Below are positions 53,001 through 61,119 of a stretch of DNA of 64,000 bases, piece by piece; position 1 is the first letter of the stretch; every line of letters starts with the position of its first letter. The translations under genes and the position numbers were made by a program. Source of the stretch: Oceanispirochaeta sp. M1 (GTDB lineage: Bacteria; Spirochaetota; Spirochaetia; DSM-2461). Location: positions 89,751 to 153,750 of the forward strand of contig NZ_QQPQ01000013.1 in NCBI RefSeq assembly GCF_003346715.1, given 5' to 3'. The notes beneath the pieces are model-generated. The model did no database searches. It saw only the letters and a list, made by a program, of their open reading frames with translations, and had not been told where the DNA came from.

Positions 53001-54534
53001 TTCACAGCTGATCTTCGACCTGAAAAATGCCAATCCCAAGGCCCGTGTTTCGGTAAAACTTGTTTCTGAAGTCGGTGTCGGTACAGTTGCTGCGGGTGTT
53101 GCAAAGGGTAAGGCGGATATGGTTCTTATCTCCGGCGGTGACGGCGGTACAGGAGCATCACCTCTCTCTTCTCTGAAACATGCAGGAGGTGCCTGGGAAA
53201 TCGGTCTGGCTGAAACTCAACAGGTTCTGGTTATGAATAAGCTTAGATCCAGAATACGCATTCAGTGTGATGGACAGATGAAAACCGGGCGTGACGTTGT
53301 TATTGCAGCACTTCTGGGTGCAGAAGAGTTCGGTTTTGGAACAGCATCACTGGTATCTCTGGGATGTGTGATGATGAGAAAATGTCACACAAATGCCTGT
53401 CCTGTAGGAATTGCGACTCAGAATGAAGAATTAAGAAAAAGATTTACAGGTAAACCTGAGCATTTGAGAAACTTCATGACCTACATTGCTCAGGAAGTAA
53501 GAGAGTATATGGCAGAACTGGGATTCAGAACATTTGAAGAGATGGTCGGTCATGTAGAGTGTCTGGAAGTTAATGATGCACTTGATCATTACAAAGCAAA
53601 AGGACTGGATTTCAGTAATGTTCTTATGGCTCCTGATACATCGGGGGGAGAGCCTCTTTACTGTACTTCAAAGCAGGATCACGACTTATCACTCTCCCTG
53701 GATAAGGGACTGATTGAAAAGGCAAAGGATGCCATTGAAAATAAAAATCCTGTTGTTATCGAACAGCCTATTAAAAACTGCAACAGAACTGTGGGTGCGA
53801 CTCTCAGTTATGAAGTAACCACACGTTACGGTGCAGAAGGGCTTAAGGATGATACCATCCATGTCAATCTGAAAGGATCTGCAGGGCAGAGTTTTGGAGC
53901 CTTCCTTACAAAGGGAATTACCTTTGAACTTGAAGGGGAGAGTAATGACTATCTGGGTAAAGGACTTTCCGGTGGGCGAATTATTCTCTATCCCCATGCA
54001 GGTTCAACCTTCTCAGGTTTCAGGAATATCATTACCGGTAATGTGAATCTGTTCGGAGCCACCGGTGGTGAGGTCTTTATCAGCGGCCGGGCAGGTGAGC
54101 GTTTCGCTGTCAGAAACTCCGGTGCCCTTGCAGTTGTCGAAGGTGTCGGTGACCATGGATGTGAATACATGACCGGAGGAAGAGTTATCATTCTGGGTAA
54201 AACCGGTGTGAACTTTGCGGCAGGTATGAGTGGCGGTGTCGCCTATGTCTACGATGAAAATCAGCTCTTTGATACCCGGTGTAACCTGGAAATGGTAGAT
54301 ATCGAACCGGTTGTGGATGCCGAGGATATTGAGTTCCTCAAAGCCATGATCAACCGTCATATTGAACATACAGACAGTAAACAGGGAAAGCTGATTATTG
54401 AATCCTGGCAAGAATCTCTTCACTCCTTTGTAAAGGTCATGCCTCTGGAATACAGAAAGGCCCTCGAGGGGATCAGGGAAAGAGAAACCAAGGAAACAGA
54501 AGAAACAGCGATTACCGAGGAGGTATATGCATAA
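50008..54534 (+). CDS. gltB: Glutamate synthase, large subunit
   Basis: Makes glutamate from glutamine and 2-oxoglutarate. 1508 residues, normal for the alpha subunit. The N-terminal glutaminase nucleophile is Cys17 in NEHDACGVGF, with a 16-residue propeptide. Later come GLRPGRYTIT, the FMN/synthase domain (SGEGGEDMARY near 900, SPPPHHDIYSIEDL near 987), the 3Fe-4S motif CVMMRKCHTNACP near 1125, and the C-terminal beta-helix GXXGXXXG repeats. Overlaps gltD by one base. Confidence 0.95.
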   Translation: MLKKRGLYDPANEHDACGVGFVARIDGERTHKIVEEGVQILCNLEHRGAVGGDMKTGDGAGMLLQMPHKFFSRVLPFLLPEEGTYGAGMIFLPADPKQAALAVAMTERVIAWEGGNLLGWRDVPVDPECLGELARKVMPSFKQVFVSFEGHAAEQLERKLYTLRKCLENAAIAKGMELDDYYIPSLSSKTIIYKGMFVAPQFVTFYPDLGEEDFISAMALVHQRYSTNTFPSWPLAQPFRYIAHNGEINTLRRNTNNMKARETSLSSEEFGDDLKKMYPIVQSNGSDSAAFDNVFELLSNGGRSMEHSMMMMVPEAFGTKFHISEDKRNFFEYHAAIMEPWDGPAALVFTDGYKIGATLDRNGLRPGRYTITKSGKVVLASEAGVIDIDPEDILENGRLEPGKMFLVDLNMHRVIRDNEIKSIISRQKPYRRWLSEQKIELKGLHGAARKIKHDSETLLERMKSFGYTFEDIRKVITPMASNSQEPIGSMGNDSPLAVLSEKPQLLYDYFKQLFAQVTNPPIDPYREHLVMSLMSFVGKERNLLKETPEHCRQLKLTHPVLTNDDIKSLKSVDLDDFKVCTVPILFEITEKEGLLEDAVDKLCLNAEEQIDQGHSLIILSDRGVDKRHAAIPALLAMSAVHHFLVRRGKRHLAGLIIESGEVRSVHHFATLIGYGASGVNPYLVFEALSDLKVRGYLNDELTLPQAIEHYITAVKKGLLKVMSKMGVSTIRSYRGSQIYEAIGLSESFIEKYFDGTASRVGGIDIEVVEHDVLSRHRKAWSEKDVYSNRLEAGGEFSSRKNADKHLFSAEAVVNMQKAVRNGDYEIFKKYTQGVNDISKNLNTLRGLFQFKPAKSVPIEEVEAASEIVKRFVSSAMSFGSMSKEVHETMAIAMNGLGANSNSGEGGEDMARYTVRENGDNARSNIKQIASGRFGVDSPYLANCNELQIKMAQGAKPGEGGQLPGHKVNDVVAKVRHATPGVMLISPPPHHDIYSIEDLSQLIFDLKNANPKARVSVKLVSEVGVGTVAAGVAKGKADMVLISGGDGGTGASPLSSLKHAGGAWEIGLAETQQVLVMNKLRSRIRIQCDGQMKTGRDVVIAALLGAEEFGFGTASLVSLGCVMMRKCHTNACPVGIATQNEELRKRFTGKPEHLRNFMTYIAQEVREYMAELGFRTFEEMVGHVECLEVNDALDHYKAKGLDFSNVLMAPDTSGGEPLYCTSKQDHDLSLSLDKGLIEKAKDAIENKNPVVIEQPIKNCNRTVGATLSYEVTTRYGAEGLKDDTIHVNLKGSAGQSFGAFLTKGITFELEGESNDYLGKGLSGGRIILYPHAGSTFSGFRNIITGNVNLFGATGGEVFISGRAGERFAVRNSGALAVVEGVGDHGCEYMTGGRVIILGKTGVNFAAGMSGGVAYVYDENQLFDTRCNLEMVDIEPVVDAEDIEFLKAMINRHIEHTDSKQGKLIIESWQESLHSFVKVMPLEYRKALEGIRERETKETEETAITEEVYA

Positions 54535-55958
54535 TGGGTAAGGTTCTCGGATTTTTAGAACATGACAGAACGGATTTTAAGTACCGTGCTGTAGAAGATA
54601 GATTGAAAGATTATAAAGAAGTGATGATCCCCACTCCCATTGAGGGTCTGGCTGATCAGGGGGCACGCTGTATGGACTGCGGTACTCCCTTCTGTCATAA
54701 CCTGGGTTGTCCCATCAGCAATCTTATTCCTGAGTGGAATGATGCTGTATACAGGGGACAGTATAAAGAGGCCTTTGAGCGTCTTGAGATAACCAATAAC
54801 TTTCCTGAAGTGACAGGACGTATCTGTCCTGCTCCCTGTGAGACTTCATGTACTCTCAGCATCAATGATGCTCCCGTAGCCATTAAGCAGATGGAACTCG
54901 GTATAATCGAAAAAGCATTTGCTGCCGGTTGGGTTGTTCCCCGTCCTCCCAGAATAGAGACAGGTAAGAGTGTTGCTGTTGTAGGAAGCGGACCTTCGGG
55001 TATGGCTGCCAGTCAGCAGCTGCGGCGCATGGGTCATCAGGTAACTCTCTTTGAGAAGAGTGAGAAAATCGGGGGACTCCTCCGCTACGGTATTCCCGAT
55101 TTCAAGCTGGATAAATCTGTTCTTGATAGAAGAATCCAGCAGATGAAGGCCGAGGGTGTCAGTTTTGAAACCGGTGTAGCCATCGGTGAAGATCTCTCTA
55201 TTCGCTATCTGCAGAATAAATATGATTCTGTACTCATCACTATGGGTGCCGGTGCTCCCCGTAATCTTCCTGTCCCAGGACGTGAGCTTAAGGGTGTACA
55301 CTTCGCCATGGAGTATCTGGGACAGTCCAATAAAAATGTTTCGGGCGAATTTTATGATGAAGAAGTCATCAATGCAAAAGGAAAAACTGTTCTGGTCATA
55401 GGCGGTGGTGATACAGGTTCTGACTGTGTAGGTACTGCCAATAGACAGGGTGCTGAAAAAGTATACCAGTATGAAATCATGCCTAAGCCTCTGGATTGGA
55501 AAAATGCCCATAACCCCAGCTGGCCTGACTGGCCCTCCATCCTGAGAACTTCATCCTCCCATAACGAGGGATGTGAACGGGACTGGAATATCAGCACTCT
55601 CGGATTTTATGGTAAGAAAGGCTTTGTTGAAAAAGGCAGCTTCCAGAGAGTTGAATGGAAAGCAGATCCTGCAGGTGGACGTCCTCAGCTTGTTCCCATT
55701 GTGGGTAGTGAGTTTGATCTGGATGTGGACCTTGTATTCCTGGCAATGGGTTTTGTACATGTTGAGCATAACCGTATTATCACAGACCTTAACCTTGAAC
55801 TGGACGGTCGCGGTAATATAAAAACCGACGGTAACTACGGTACTACCATTGATGGAGTATTTGCTGCAGGAGACGCCGAAACAGGAGCTTCCCTGGTTGT
55901 AAGAGCTCTGGGACATGGTAGAAGTGCAGCAGAAGCTGTGGATGCATATCTGAAATAA
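54534..55958 (+). CDS. gltD: Glutamate synthase, small subunit
   Basis: NAD(P)H-oxidising flavoprotein that feeds electrons to GltB. 474 residues. N-terminal iron-sulfur cysteines (CMDCGTPFCHNLGCP near 44-58, later CPAPCETSC), an FAD loop VVGSGPSGMAASQQLRRMGH near 150, an NAD(P) loop VIGGGDTGSDCVG near 289 and a late FAD motif GVFAAGDAETGASLVV. Complete. Forms an operon with gltB. Confidence 0.95.
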   Translation: MGKVLGFLEHDRTDFKYRAVEDRLKDYKEVMIPTPIEGLADQGARCMDCGTPFCHNLGCPISNLIPEWNDAVYRGQYKEAFERLEITNNFPEVTGRICPAPCETSCTLSINDAPVAIKQMELGIIEKAFAAGWVVPRPPRIETGKSVAVVGSGPSGMAASQQLRRMGHQVTLFEKSEKIGGLLRYGIPDFKLDKSVLDRRIQQMKAEGVSFETGVAIGEDLSIRYLQNKYDSVLITMGAGAPRNLPVPGRELKGVHFAMEYLGQSNKNVSGEFYDEEVINAKGKTVLVIGGGDTGSDCVGTANRQGAEKVYQYEIMPKPLDWKNAHNPSWPDWPSILRTSSSHNEGCERDWNISTLGFYGKKGFVEKGSFQRVEWKADPAGGRPQLVPIVGSEFDLDVDLVFLAMGFVHVEHNRIITDLNLELDGRGNIKTDGNYGTTIDGVFAAGDAETGASLVVRALGHGRSAAEAVDAYLK

Positions 55959-55990
55959 GAATAGATTTACATAGTTTAGATGTTTGTATA

Positions 55991-56017
55991 AAGGTCCTCT
56001 TCGGAGGGCCTTTTTTT
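55991..56017 (+). terminator. Terminator of gltBD
   Basis: AAGGTCCTC, TTCG-type loop, GAGGGCCTT (one G-T pair), then seven T. Confidence 0.88.
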
Positions 56018-56119
56018 ATGCAGACAGGACTAATGAAAAACATACCAAACGGCCTATTCAGAGAATAAGTAATTCCTACGAAAATATAAGCATATTATGG
56101 AGAAATTATTAGCTAAGGC

Positions 56120-56158
56120 TGGTCCACAGGCAAAGCCTGTTGCTCGCCTATGCAACCA
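56120..56158 (+). promoter_or_regulatory. Compact three-stem leader element of the zinc-ribbon gene
   Basis: TGGT (56120-56123) pairs with ACCA (56155-56158) as an outer stem, enclosing ACAGGC/GCCTGT (56126-56131 with 56135-56140, loop AAA) and TGC/GCA (56141-56143 with 56152-56154). A competing stem GTTGC/GCAAC (56139-56143 with 56152-56156) would break the others. The outer arm touches AAAGGAG (56158-56164). No named family recognised. Confidence 0.4.
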
Positions 56159-56171
56159 AAGGAGAAATTTT

Positions 56172-56432
56172 ATGTATGAGCTGAAAGAGGCTACCTGTGA
56201 CTGTTGCCGAACTATTTACAGAGCGATAAGCAAAAAACATTATTGCTCTCACTGCAATAAATATTATTATGTATGTAATCGCTGCAGTGAGAATGATGCC
56301 AACTGCCCGGATTGTGGTATTCCTCTTAAACGGAAGACACAACCCCTGAGTATGATGAAAGGTGAATACGGAATTAAGGAATCAGTCAAAATGAACAATC
56401 AGAGAAAACAGCGCTATTTCGGTCATTCATAA
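56172..56432 (+). CDS. Small zinc-ribbon protein
   Basis: 86 residues; ATG 56172 has AAAGGAG 7 bases upstream, whereas the in-frame ATG 25 codons earlier lies in the structured leader. Nine cysteines in the first 50 residues: C9, C11, C12, C25-x2-C28, C35-x2-C38, C45-x2-C48, fitting two zinc sites. The tail is basic (KMNNQRKQRYFG). No larger domain. Function unknown; nucleic-acid or protein binding is possible. Confidence 0.7.
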   Translation: MYELKEATCDCCRTIYRAISKKHYCSHCNKYYYVCNRCSENDANCPDCGIPLKRKTQPLSMMKGEYGIKESVKMNNQRKQRYFGHS

Positions 56433-56447
56433 ATCTGGTATTGGTTA

Positions 56448-56488
56448 TGCATAAAAAAACCACGGGACAGCCCGTGGTTTTTTATGCA
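56448..56488. terminator. Bidirectional terminator
   Basis: ACCACGGG/CCCGTGGT with loop ACAG, flanked by A run and T run on opposite sides (TGCATAAAAAA / TTTTTTATGCA), so it works in both directions between the two convergent genes. Confidence 0.92.
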
Positions 56489-56507
56489 CAAATATTATCC
56501 GGATAGA

Positions 56508-57986
56508 TTATTTATTCATATATGCAACAAGAATATCATCAAGAGTGCCCATTTCTGCAAGAACCTTGAGTCCTATAAGCATCTCATATTGATCACCGCC
56601 GGCTGCAAGAAAGTCATTGGTGGCCAGGCTGTATTTTGCAGAAGGATCAAGTTCTTTTCCTGCTACCATTACCTTGGTTACACGGCTTCCTGCGGGTTTT
56701 GTTTCGTCAAATTCAAAAGTCAAACCTGCCATATGACAATAGCCGCCGCTGGCTTCGGGGTATGCTTTAACTCCGTTTTCAATAACTTCGATAACGCCCT
56801 GACCTGTGATTTCAAGAACAGTGACGGTATTTCCGAAAGGAAGTACAGATATAATTTCACCCTTGGTTACATCTCCGGCTTCTATTGAGGTTCTGATTCC
56901 CCCACCGTTCTGAAGACTTATATCAGCTTCGGTAGCATCCAGAAGAGCCGCTCCGATCAGGTCTCCCAGGTTGGTAGAACCAGTTCTTACATTTGCTCTT
57001 TCTCCGTCCAGAAGGACATCGGATTTGGTAACAACTACTGAAGTTACTTTTTCATTTTCAGCATTGATTCCTTCAACCAGAGAGAGGATCGCAGCATCAT
57101 CAATTACATCAGCTGAAGCTTCTTTTGTGAACAGCATGGCTTCGGATTTTATGCCCATTTCCATGGAATAATTAACCTTGGCAATTCCCAGGTTTTTATC
57201 ATGGTAACCGGACTGAACAATAAGACCGGAACCGGCAGCAATTCCTTCTTCCATGGGAGTGTGGCTGTGGCCGTCTACAAAAAGATCAATGCCCATAACT
57301 TTTTCCATTACAGAAGTTGAGGTATTTATTGTCTCGTCATCAACCCCGAGGTGTCCAAGAGCTATAAGTACATGTACCTCATCTCTGAGCTCATCAACCA
57401 TCTCCTGTGCAACTACAGCAGGATCACGGAAAGTAAGACCTTCGACATTTTTAGGATGAGTCTTGTACAGAGTTTCATCTGTTGTCAGGCCGAAAATACC
57501 GACTAGAAGGCCGTTTACATCAATAATAGTGTAGGGGGGGAGGATTGTTTCACCTGTGGCATCGTCAATAACATTGGCGCAGACTACGGGGAATTCACAC
57601 ATAGCAGCCAATTCGAGGAGTCTATCTTTTCCATAGTTAAAGTCATGGTTACCGGGAGTCATTGCATCATAACCCATTGCATTGAGAATCTTTACAGCAG
57701 CTTCACCCTTGGAAAGGGTTACCAGAGTAGTTCCATGAAATGTGTCCCCTGCATCCAGCAGTAGAACGTTGGGGTTTTCGTCTCTCAGTTTCATTACTTC
57801 AGTAGATATTTTTGCAAATCCCATACCGTCATATTTACCTTCAAGAATACGGCCGTGTGTATCGTTTGTGTGTGCGATAACGAGGGAAGTATCCTCAATT
57901 TTAGGTATAGAGGAACAGGATGCCAGAAGCATTACCAGGGCAAATAACATTGTTCCTGTCTTGAATAGAATCGAGCCTTTCTTCAT
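56508..57986 (-). CDS. Lipoprotein 5'-nucleotidase / UshA-family phosphoesterase
   Basis: 492 residues. Lipoprotein signal peptide with lipobox LLASC at about 20-24. Metallophosphoesterase domain: AHTNDTHGR (near 39), LDAGDTFHGT, TPGNHDFNYG, ALGHLGVD and DGHSHT. The C-terminal 5'-nucleotidase domain has NLGDLIGAAL and QNGGGIRTSIEAGDVT. Probably hydrolyses nucleotides or nucleotide sugars outside the inner membrane; substrate not deducible. AAGGAGAAAC lies before the ATG. It is preceded by its own promoter and a structured leader. Confidence 0.9.
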   Translation of the reverse strand: MKKGSILFKTGTMLFALVMLLASCSSIPKIEDTSLVIAHTNDTHGRILEGKYDGMGFAKISTEVMKLRDENPNVLLLDAGDTFHGTTLVTLSKGEAAVKILNAMGYDAMTPGNHDFNYGKDRLLELAAMCEFPVVCANVIDDATGETILPPYTIIDVNGLLVGIFGLTTDETLYKTHPKNVEGLTFRDPAVVAQEMVDELRDEVHVLIALGHLGVDDETINTSTSVMEKVMGIDLFVDGHSHTPMEEGIAAGSGLIVQSGYHDKNLGIAKVNYSMEMGIKSEAMLFTKEASADVIDDAAILSLVEGINAENEKVTSVVVTKSDVLLDGERANVRTGSTNLGDLIGAALLDATEADISLQNGGGIRTSIEAGDVTKGEIISVLPFGNTVTVLEITGQGVIEVIENGVKAYPEASGGYCHMAGLTFEFDETKPAGSRVTKVMVAGKELDPSAKYSLATNDFLAAGGDQYEMLIGLKVLAEMGTLDDILVAYMNK

Positions 57987-58005
57987 TTAGTTTCTCCTTA
58001 CTTTC

Positions 58006-58083
58006 AAAGCTGTATTACAGCCTTTGTGTTTCTTTAAAGAGACCCGATGGTCTCCTTAAAATAATAGATGAGCCCGGAGGGCT
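58006..58083 (-). promoter_or_regulatory. Structured leader of the nucleotidase gene
   Basis: Three hairpins in a row (plus coordinates): AGCCC/GGGCT (58071-58075 with 58079-58083), TTTAA-GAGACC / GGTCTC-TTAAA (58033-58060, loop CGAT), and GCTGT/ACAGC (58009-58013 with 58017-58021). They occupy most of a leader of about 120 bases. No T run follows any of them. No known riboswitch recognised. Confidence 0.45.
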
Positions 58084-58090
58084 GCACTCT

Positions 58091-58143
58091 GTGTTTTAAC
58101 TTAAACACATATTCATTCTAGACCCTGAAAAAATAGTACACAA
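58091..58143 (-). promoter_or_regulatory. Promoter and start-site palindrome of the nucleotidase gene
   Basis: On the minus strand TTGTGT (plus 58138-58143), 17 bp, TAGAAT (plus 58115-58120). Transcription should start near 58108, at the edge of the dyad GTGTTT/AAACAC (58091-58096 with 58103-58108), a plausible operator position. Confidence 0.5.
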
Positions 58144-58235
58144 CAGTAAATTAATAAAAATAGATTAAACAATAAAAACTGAACCTTCTTTTGTTACCTT
58201 TTCAGTTATTGAAACCACTGTCCGATAGTAAAAGA

Positions 58236-59201
58236 ATGAATAGAATCATCCCTGTTGCCAGTGGTAAAGGCGGTGTCGGCAAATCTTTTTTAACAGTCAA
58301 TCTTGGAGTTACTCTGGCCCGGATGGGAAAGACAGTTATTCTTGTGGATCTTGACCTTGGCGGCTCCAATCTTCATACATTTCTCGGTATTAGAAATACT
58401 AGTGCAGGTATAGGCAACTATCTGAATAAACAGGCTGACAGTCTGGAATCACTGGTAATTCCTACAGGAATAGACAGGCTCTATTTTATTCCCGGAGACG
58501 GTCTTTTCACAGCTGCTGCACAGCAGCACTATTTTCAGAAAATGAAGATTATCAAGGAACTGCCGGGACTTGTTGCCGATTATATCCTTTTGGATCTGGG
58601 GGCGGGTACCACACATAATATTGTGGATTATTTTATCCCTTTTCCCCAGGGTATTGTCGTTACTGTTCCAGAAACCACAGCCATTCTCAATGCTTATTCA
58701 TTTCTAAAAACAGCTCTGTCCCGTTCAATATACAGATCATTTCCTCCCAATTCCGAAGAGAGAGAACTAATAAAGAATTTCTTCAAACAGAGGCTTGAAG
58801 GTTCAGGATCATCACTTTTTACTCTGGCGGACCGCCTGGGTGAGATTGATCCGGAATATGCTGAATCTGTAAGGGATAAGCTGAGTGTATTCTACCCAGG
58901 AGTTATAATAAATATGGGCCGTTCTTCATCCGATAAGGATCTGGGTAAGAAACTGAGAGTTATCAGCAGGAAGAATCTGGGAATATCACTGCAGTATCTG
59001 GGATATGTTGAATGGATGGCAGGAGTCTCCCGTTCCATCACTTCAAGAAAGCCCTACAGCACGGAACACCGTGATAATCTGACCTCCTCTCTGGAAGGAA
59101 TCTGTCGGAGACTGGACACTATCGTTCCTGAAAAAAACATACCTCTTTATGAAGATGATGAAGATCTGGATGTCCTTAACTGGATAGAACCTTCCCGTTG
59201 A
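58236..59201 (+). CDS. MinD/ParA-like ATPase, paralogue
   Basis: About 321 residues from ATG 58236; an in-frame TTG at 58191 extends it. The deviant Walker A is at about 9-17 (SGKGGVGKS), then LVDLDLGGSNLHTFLG and DYILLDLGAGTTHNIVDYF, close to the protein at 37455 (DLDMGGANLHTVLG, DLGAGSSFNTIDFF). It lacks the Gln-helix and Gly-rich tail of that paralogue. No flagellar or min neighbour. Not in an obvious operon: 200-base gaps on both sides. Confidence 0.8.
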   Translation: MNRIIPVASGKGGVGKSFLTVNLGVTLARMGKTVILVDLDLGGSNLHTFLGIRNTSAGIGNYLNKQADSLESLVIPTGIDRLYFIPGDGLFTAAAQQHYFQKMKIIKELPGLVADYILLDLGAGTTHNIVDYFIPFPQGIVVTVPETTAILNAYSFLKTALSRSIYRSFPPNSEERELIKNFFKQRLEGSGSSLFTLADRLGEIDPEYAESVRDKLSVFYPGVIINMGRSSSDKDLGKKLRVISRKNLGISLQYLGYVEWMAGVSRSITSRKPYSTEHRDNLTSSLEGICRRLDTIVPEKNIPLYEDDEDLDVLNWIEPSR

Positions 59202-59369
59202 ATTTAAGTCTGTAGTTTTTTTATGCTGCAAATAGCGAAATATGGCCTTGCAATAATAAATATACAATATAGATTTCACTACTCCACATGTATGTTAAAT
59301 ATATGTAGAGTATGTAATTACATCTCTATTGTATAGCTGATTTGAGTACTGACCTATAAGTCGGTATTA

Positions 59370-59398
59370 TTGACATTACATATTTATACGGTTATAAA
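59370..59398 (+). promoter_or_regulatory. Strong promoter of gatCAB-aspS
   Basis: Perfect TTGACA (59370-59375), 17 bp, TATAAA (59393-59398). The gatC ATG begins only 10 bases after the -10 box, so transcription should start 0-5 bases before the ATG. The upstream 100 bases are A/T-rich. Confidence 0.8.
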
Positions 59399-59407
59399 TA
59401 ACAGATT

Positions 59408-59689
59408 ATGGAAAAAAGTGATTTAACAGTTACGGCTACACTCGCCAGCCTTGTTCTGGATGAGGCAGAAACACAGAGATTGGGAGACGAAGTTTCCCGG
59501 ATGCTCAGCTATTTTGAAAAGATGAATGAACTTGATGTGGAGGCTCTCGAGCCCACCATACATGCACTTCAGAAGGAGAACCGCCTGCGTGAAGATCGCA
59601 GGCGTCCTAATGAAGCCCAACCGGATGAATTGCTCGAATGTGCTCCAGACCTGGAAGACAGGTTCATCCTTATCCCCAATGTACTTTAA
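59408..59689 (+). CDS. gatC: Asp/Glu-tRNA amidotransferase subunit C
   Basis: 93 residues. Scaffold subunit that clamps GatA and GatB. Matches the family: an opening helix with LASLVLDEAETQRLGDEV, then MLSYFEKMNELDVEALEP and RREDRRRPNEA-like region, ending CAPDLEDRFILIPNVL. No Shine-Dalgarno and a promoter immediately in front suggest a leaderless message. First gene of gatC-gatA-gatB-aspS. Confidence 0.9.
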   Translation: MEKSDLTVTATLASLVLDEAETQRLGDEVSRMLSYFEKMNELDVEALEPTIHALQKENRLREDRRRPNEAQPDELLECAPDLEDRFILIPNVL

Positions 59690-59727
59690 TTAGAGTCAAA
59701 AAAATTATTCATTACAAAAGGTAAATC

Positions 59728-61116
59728 ATGTCTGATTTTGAAAAGAAATGGTCTGCTGTGTGTTCTCAGCCACAGACCTTAAAAGCGTATAAAAACTATG
59801 TAGATGGTTGGGAAAAGAAAATAGGAAGTTTTCTTGAGTTTGATCCTAACAGAAGTCTGGATGGGACAATCCCCGAAGGAACTCTGTCTGGTATTCCCTT
59901 TGCTGTCAAAGATAATATTGCAGTTAAAAACTACAAACTGACCTGTGGTTCAAAGATGCTGGAACATCTGGTATCTCCTTATACTGCCACAGCAGTGAAG
60001 AAGCTGCAGGAAGCCGGAGCCGTCATGGTGGGTAAAACCAACCTTGATGAGTTCGGAATGGGTTCCTCCACCGATAATTCGGCTCTTGGTAAAACCAGCA
60101 ATCCCTGGGATACAGAACGTGTAGCCGGAGGTTCCAGCGGGGGAAGCGCCGCAGCAGTAGCTGCCGGTCTTGTCCCTTTTGCTCTGGGCTCCGATACAGG
60201 CGGTTCTGTCCGGCAGCCCGCTTCTTTCTGCGGATTATACGGCCTTAAACCTACCTACGGAGTAGTCAGCCGTTACGGCCTGACAGCCTATGCTTCATCT
60301 CTTGAGGTTATCGGAGTTGTCGCCAGAACTACAGAGATGTGTAAGACTGTATTTGAAGCCATGAAAGGGAAGGACCCTATGGATCATACATCTCTGGATC
60401 ATACTCCTTCTGGAAAAAAAGTTAAGATTGTGGGTGTACTTAAGATTGAAGAGGGTGCACTTAATCCTGAGGTGAAGGCTTCCTATGACACAACAATTGA
60501 GAGATTGAAAAAAGCCGGTTATTCCATCATTGAGATTGAACTGCCTACACTGGATTATGTTGTTCCTGCCTATTATACAATTGCCACTGCTGAAGCAAGC
60601 GCAAACCTGGCCCGTTACAACGGCATCCGTTACGGCCATGCTCCTGTTTTCGCTGAAAATCCTGCAGACCTGATGAGAAAATCCCGTCATGAGGGATTCG
60701 GTGATGAAGTTAAACTCAGAATACTCCTTGGAACCTACGTTCTCCGTTCAGGATTCCAGGATCGTTATTATGTAAAGGCTCAGAAAATCAGAACAGCCAT
60801 CCGTCAGGATGTAGAGCGCTGGTACGATAAAGCGGACATCCTTATGATGCCCGTATTCCCGACACCCGCCTTCCATCACGGAAGTTCCGATCTGGATACT
60901 TTCCAGCAGAAGCAGGCAGATCTCTATACATGTACGGCCAACCTTGTGGGACATCCCGCACTGTCGGTTCCCTCTACTTTGGAAAACGGACTGCCCGTGG
61001 GCGTTCAGTTTATGGCACCTCCTTTTGAAGAAGACCGCCTGTTTCAGGTTTCTTCAGTATTGGAGAAGGAATTCCAGGCTCCTGAAGCTCCTGGTTATAA
61101 CACAGATTGGAGTTAA
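59728..61116 (+). CDS. gatA: Asp/Glu-tRNA amidotransferase subunit A
   Basis: Releases ammonia from glutamine or asparagine for transamidation. 462 residues. Amidase-signature triad: Lys61 in PFAVKDNI, Ser136 in VAGGSSGGSAAAVAAG, and Ser160 in GSDTGGSVRQPASFCG. GLKPTYGVVSRYGL follows. Gene order and length standard. gatB starts 3 bases after the stop. Confidence 0.94.
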   Translation: MSDFEKKWSAVCSQPQTLKAYKNYVDGWEKKIGSFLEFDPNRSLDGTIPEGTLSGIPFAVKDNIAVKNYKLTCGSKMLEHLVSPYTATAVKKLQEAGAVMVGKTNLDEFGMGSSTDNSALGKTSNPWDTERVAGGSSGGSAAAVAAGLVPFALGSDTGGSVRQPASFCGLYGLKPTYGVVSRYGLTAYASSLEVIGVVARTTEMCKTVFEAMKGKDPMDHTSLDHTPSGKKVKIVGVLKIEEGALNPEVKASYDTTIERLKKAGYSIIEIELPTLDYVVPAYYTIATAEASANLARYNGIRYGHAPVFAENPADLMRKSRHEGFGDEVKLRILLGTYVLRSGFQDRYYVKAQKIRTAIRQDVERWYDKADILMMPVFPTPAFHHGSSDLDTFQQKQADLYTCTANLVGHPALSVPSTLENGLPVGVQFMAPPFEEDRLFQVSSVLEKEFQAPEAPGYNTDWS

Positions 61117-61119
61117 GTT

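Noticed and set aside
56120..56158. c-di-GMP-I riboswitch
   Set aside because: The GGCAAAGCC-like stretch was suggestive, but the core ACGCAAAGCC and the tetraloop-receptor arm are missing.
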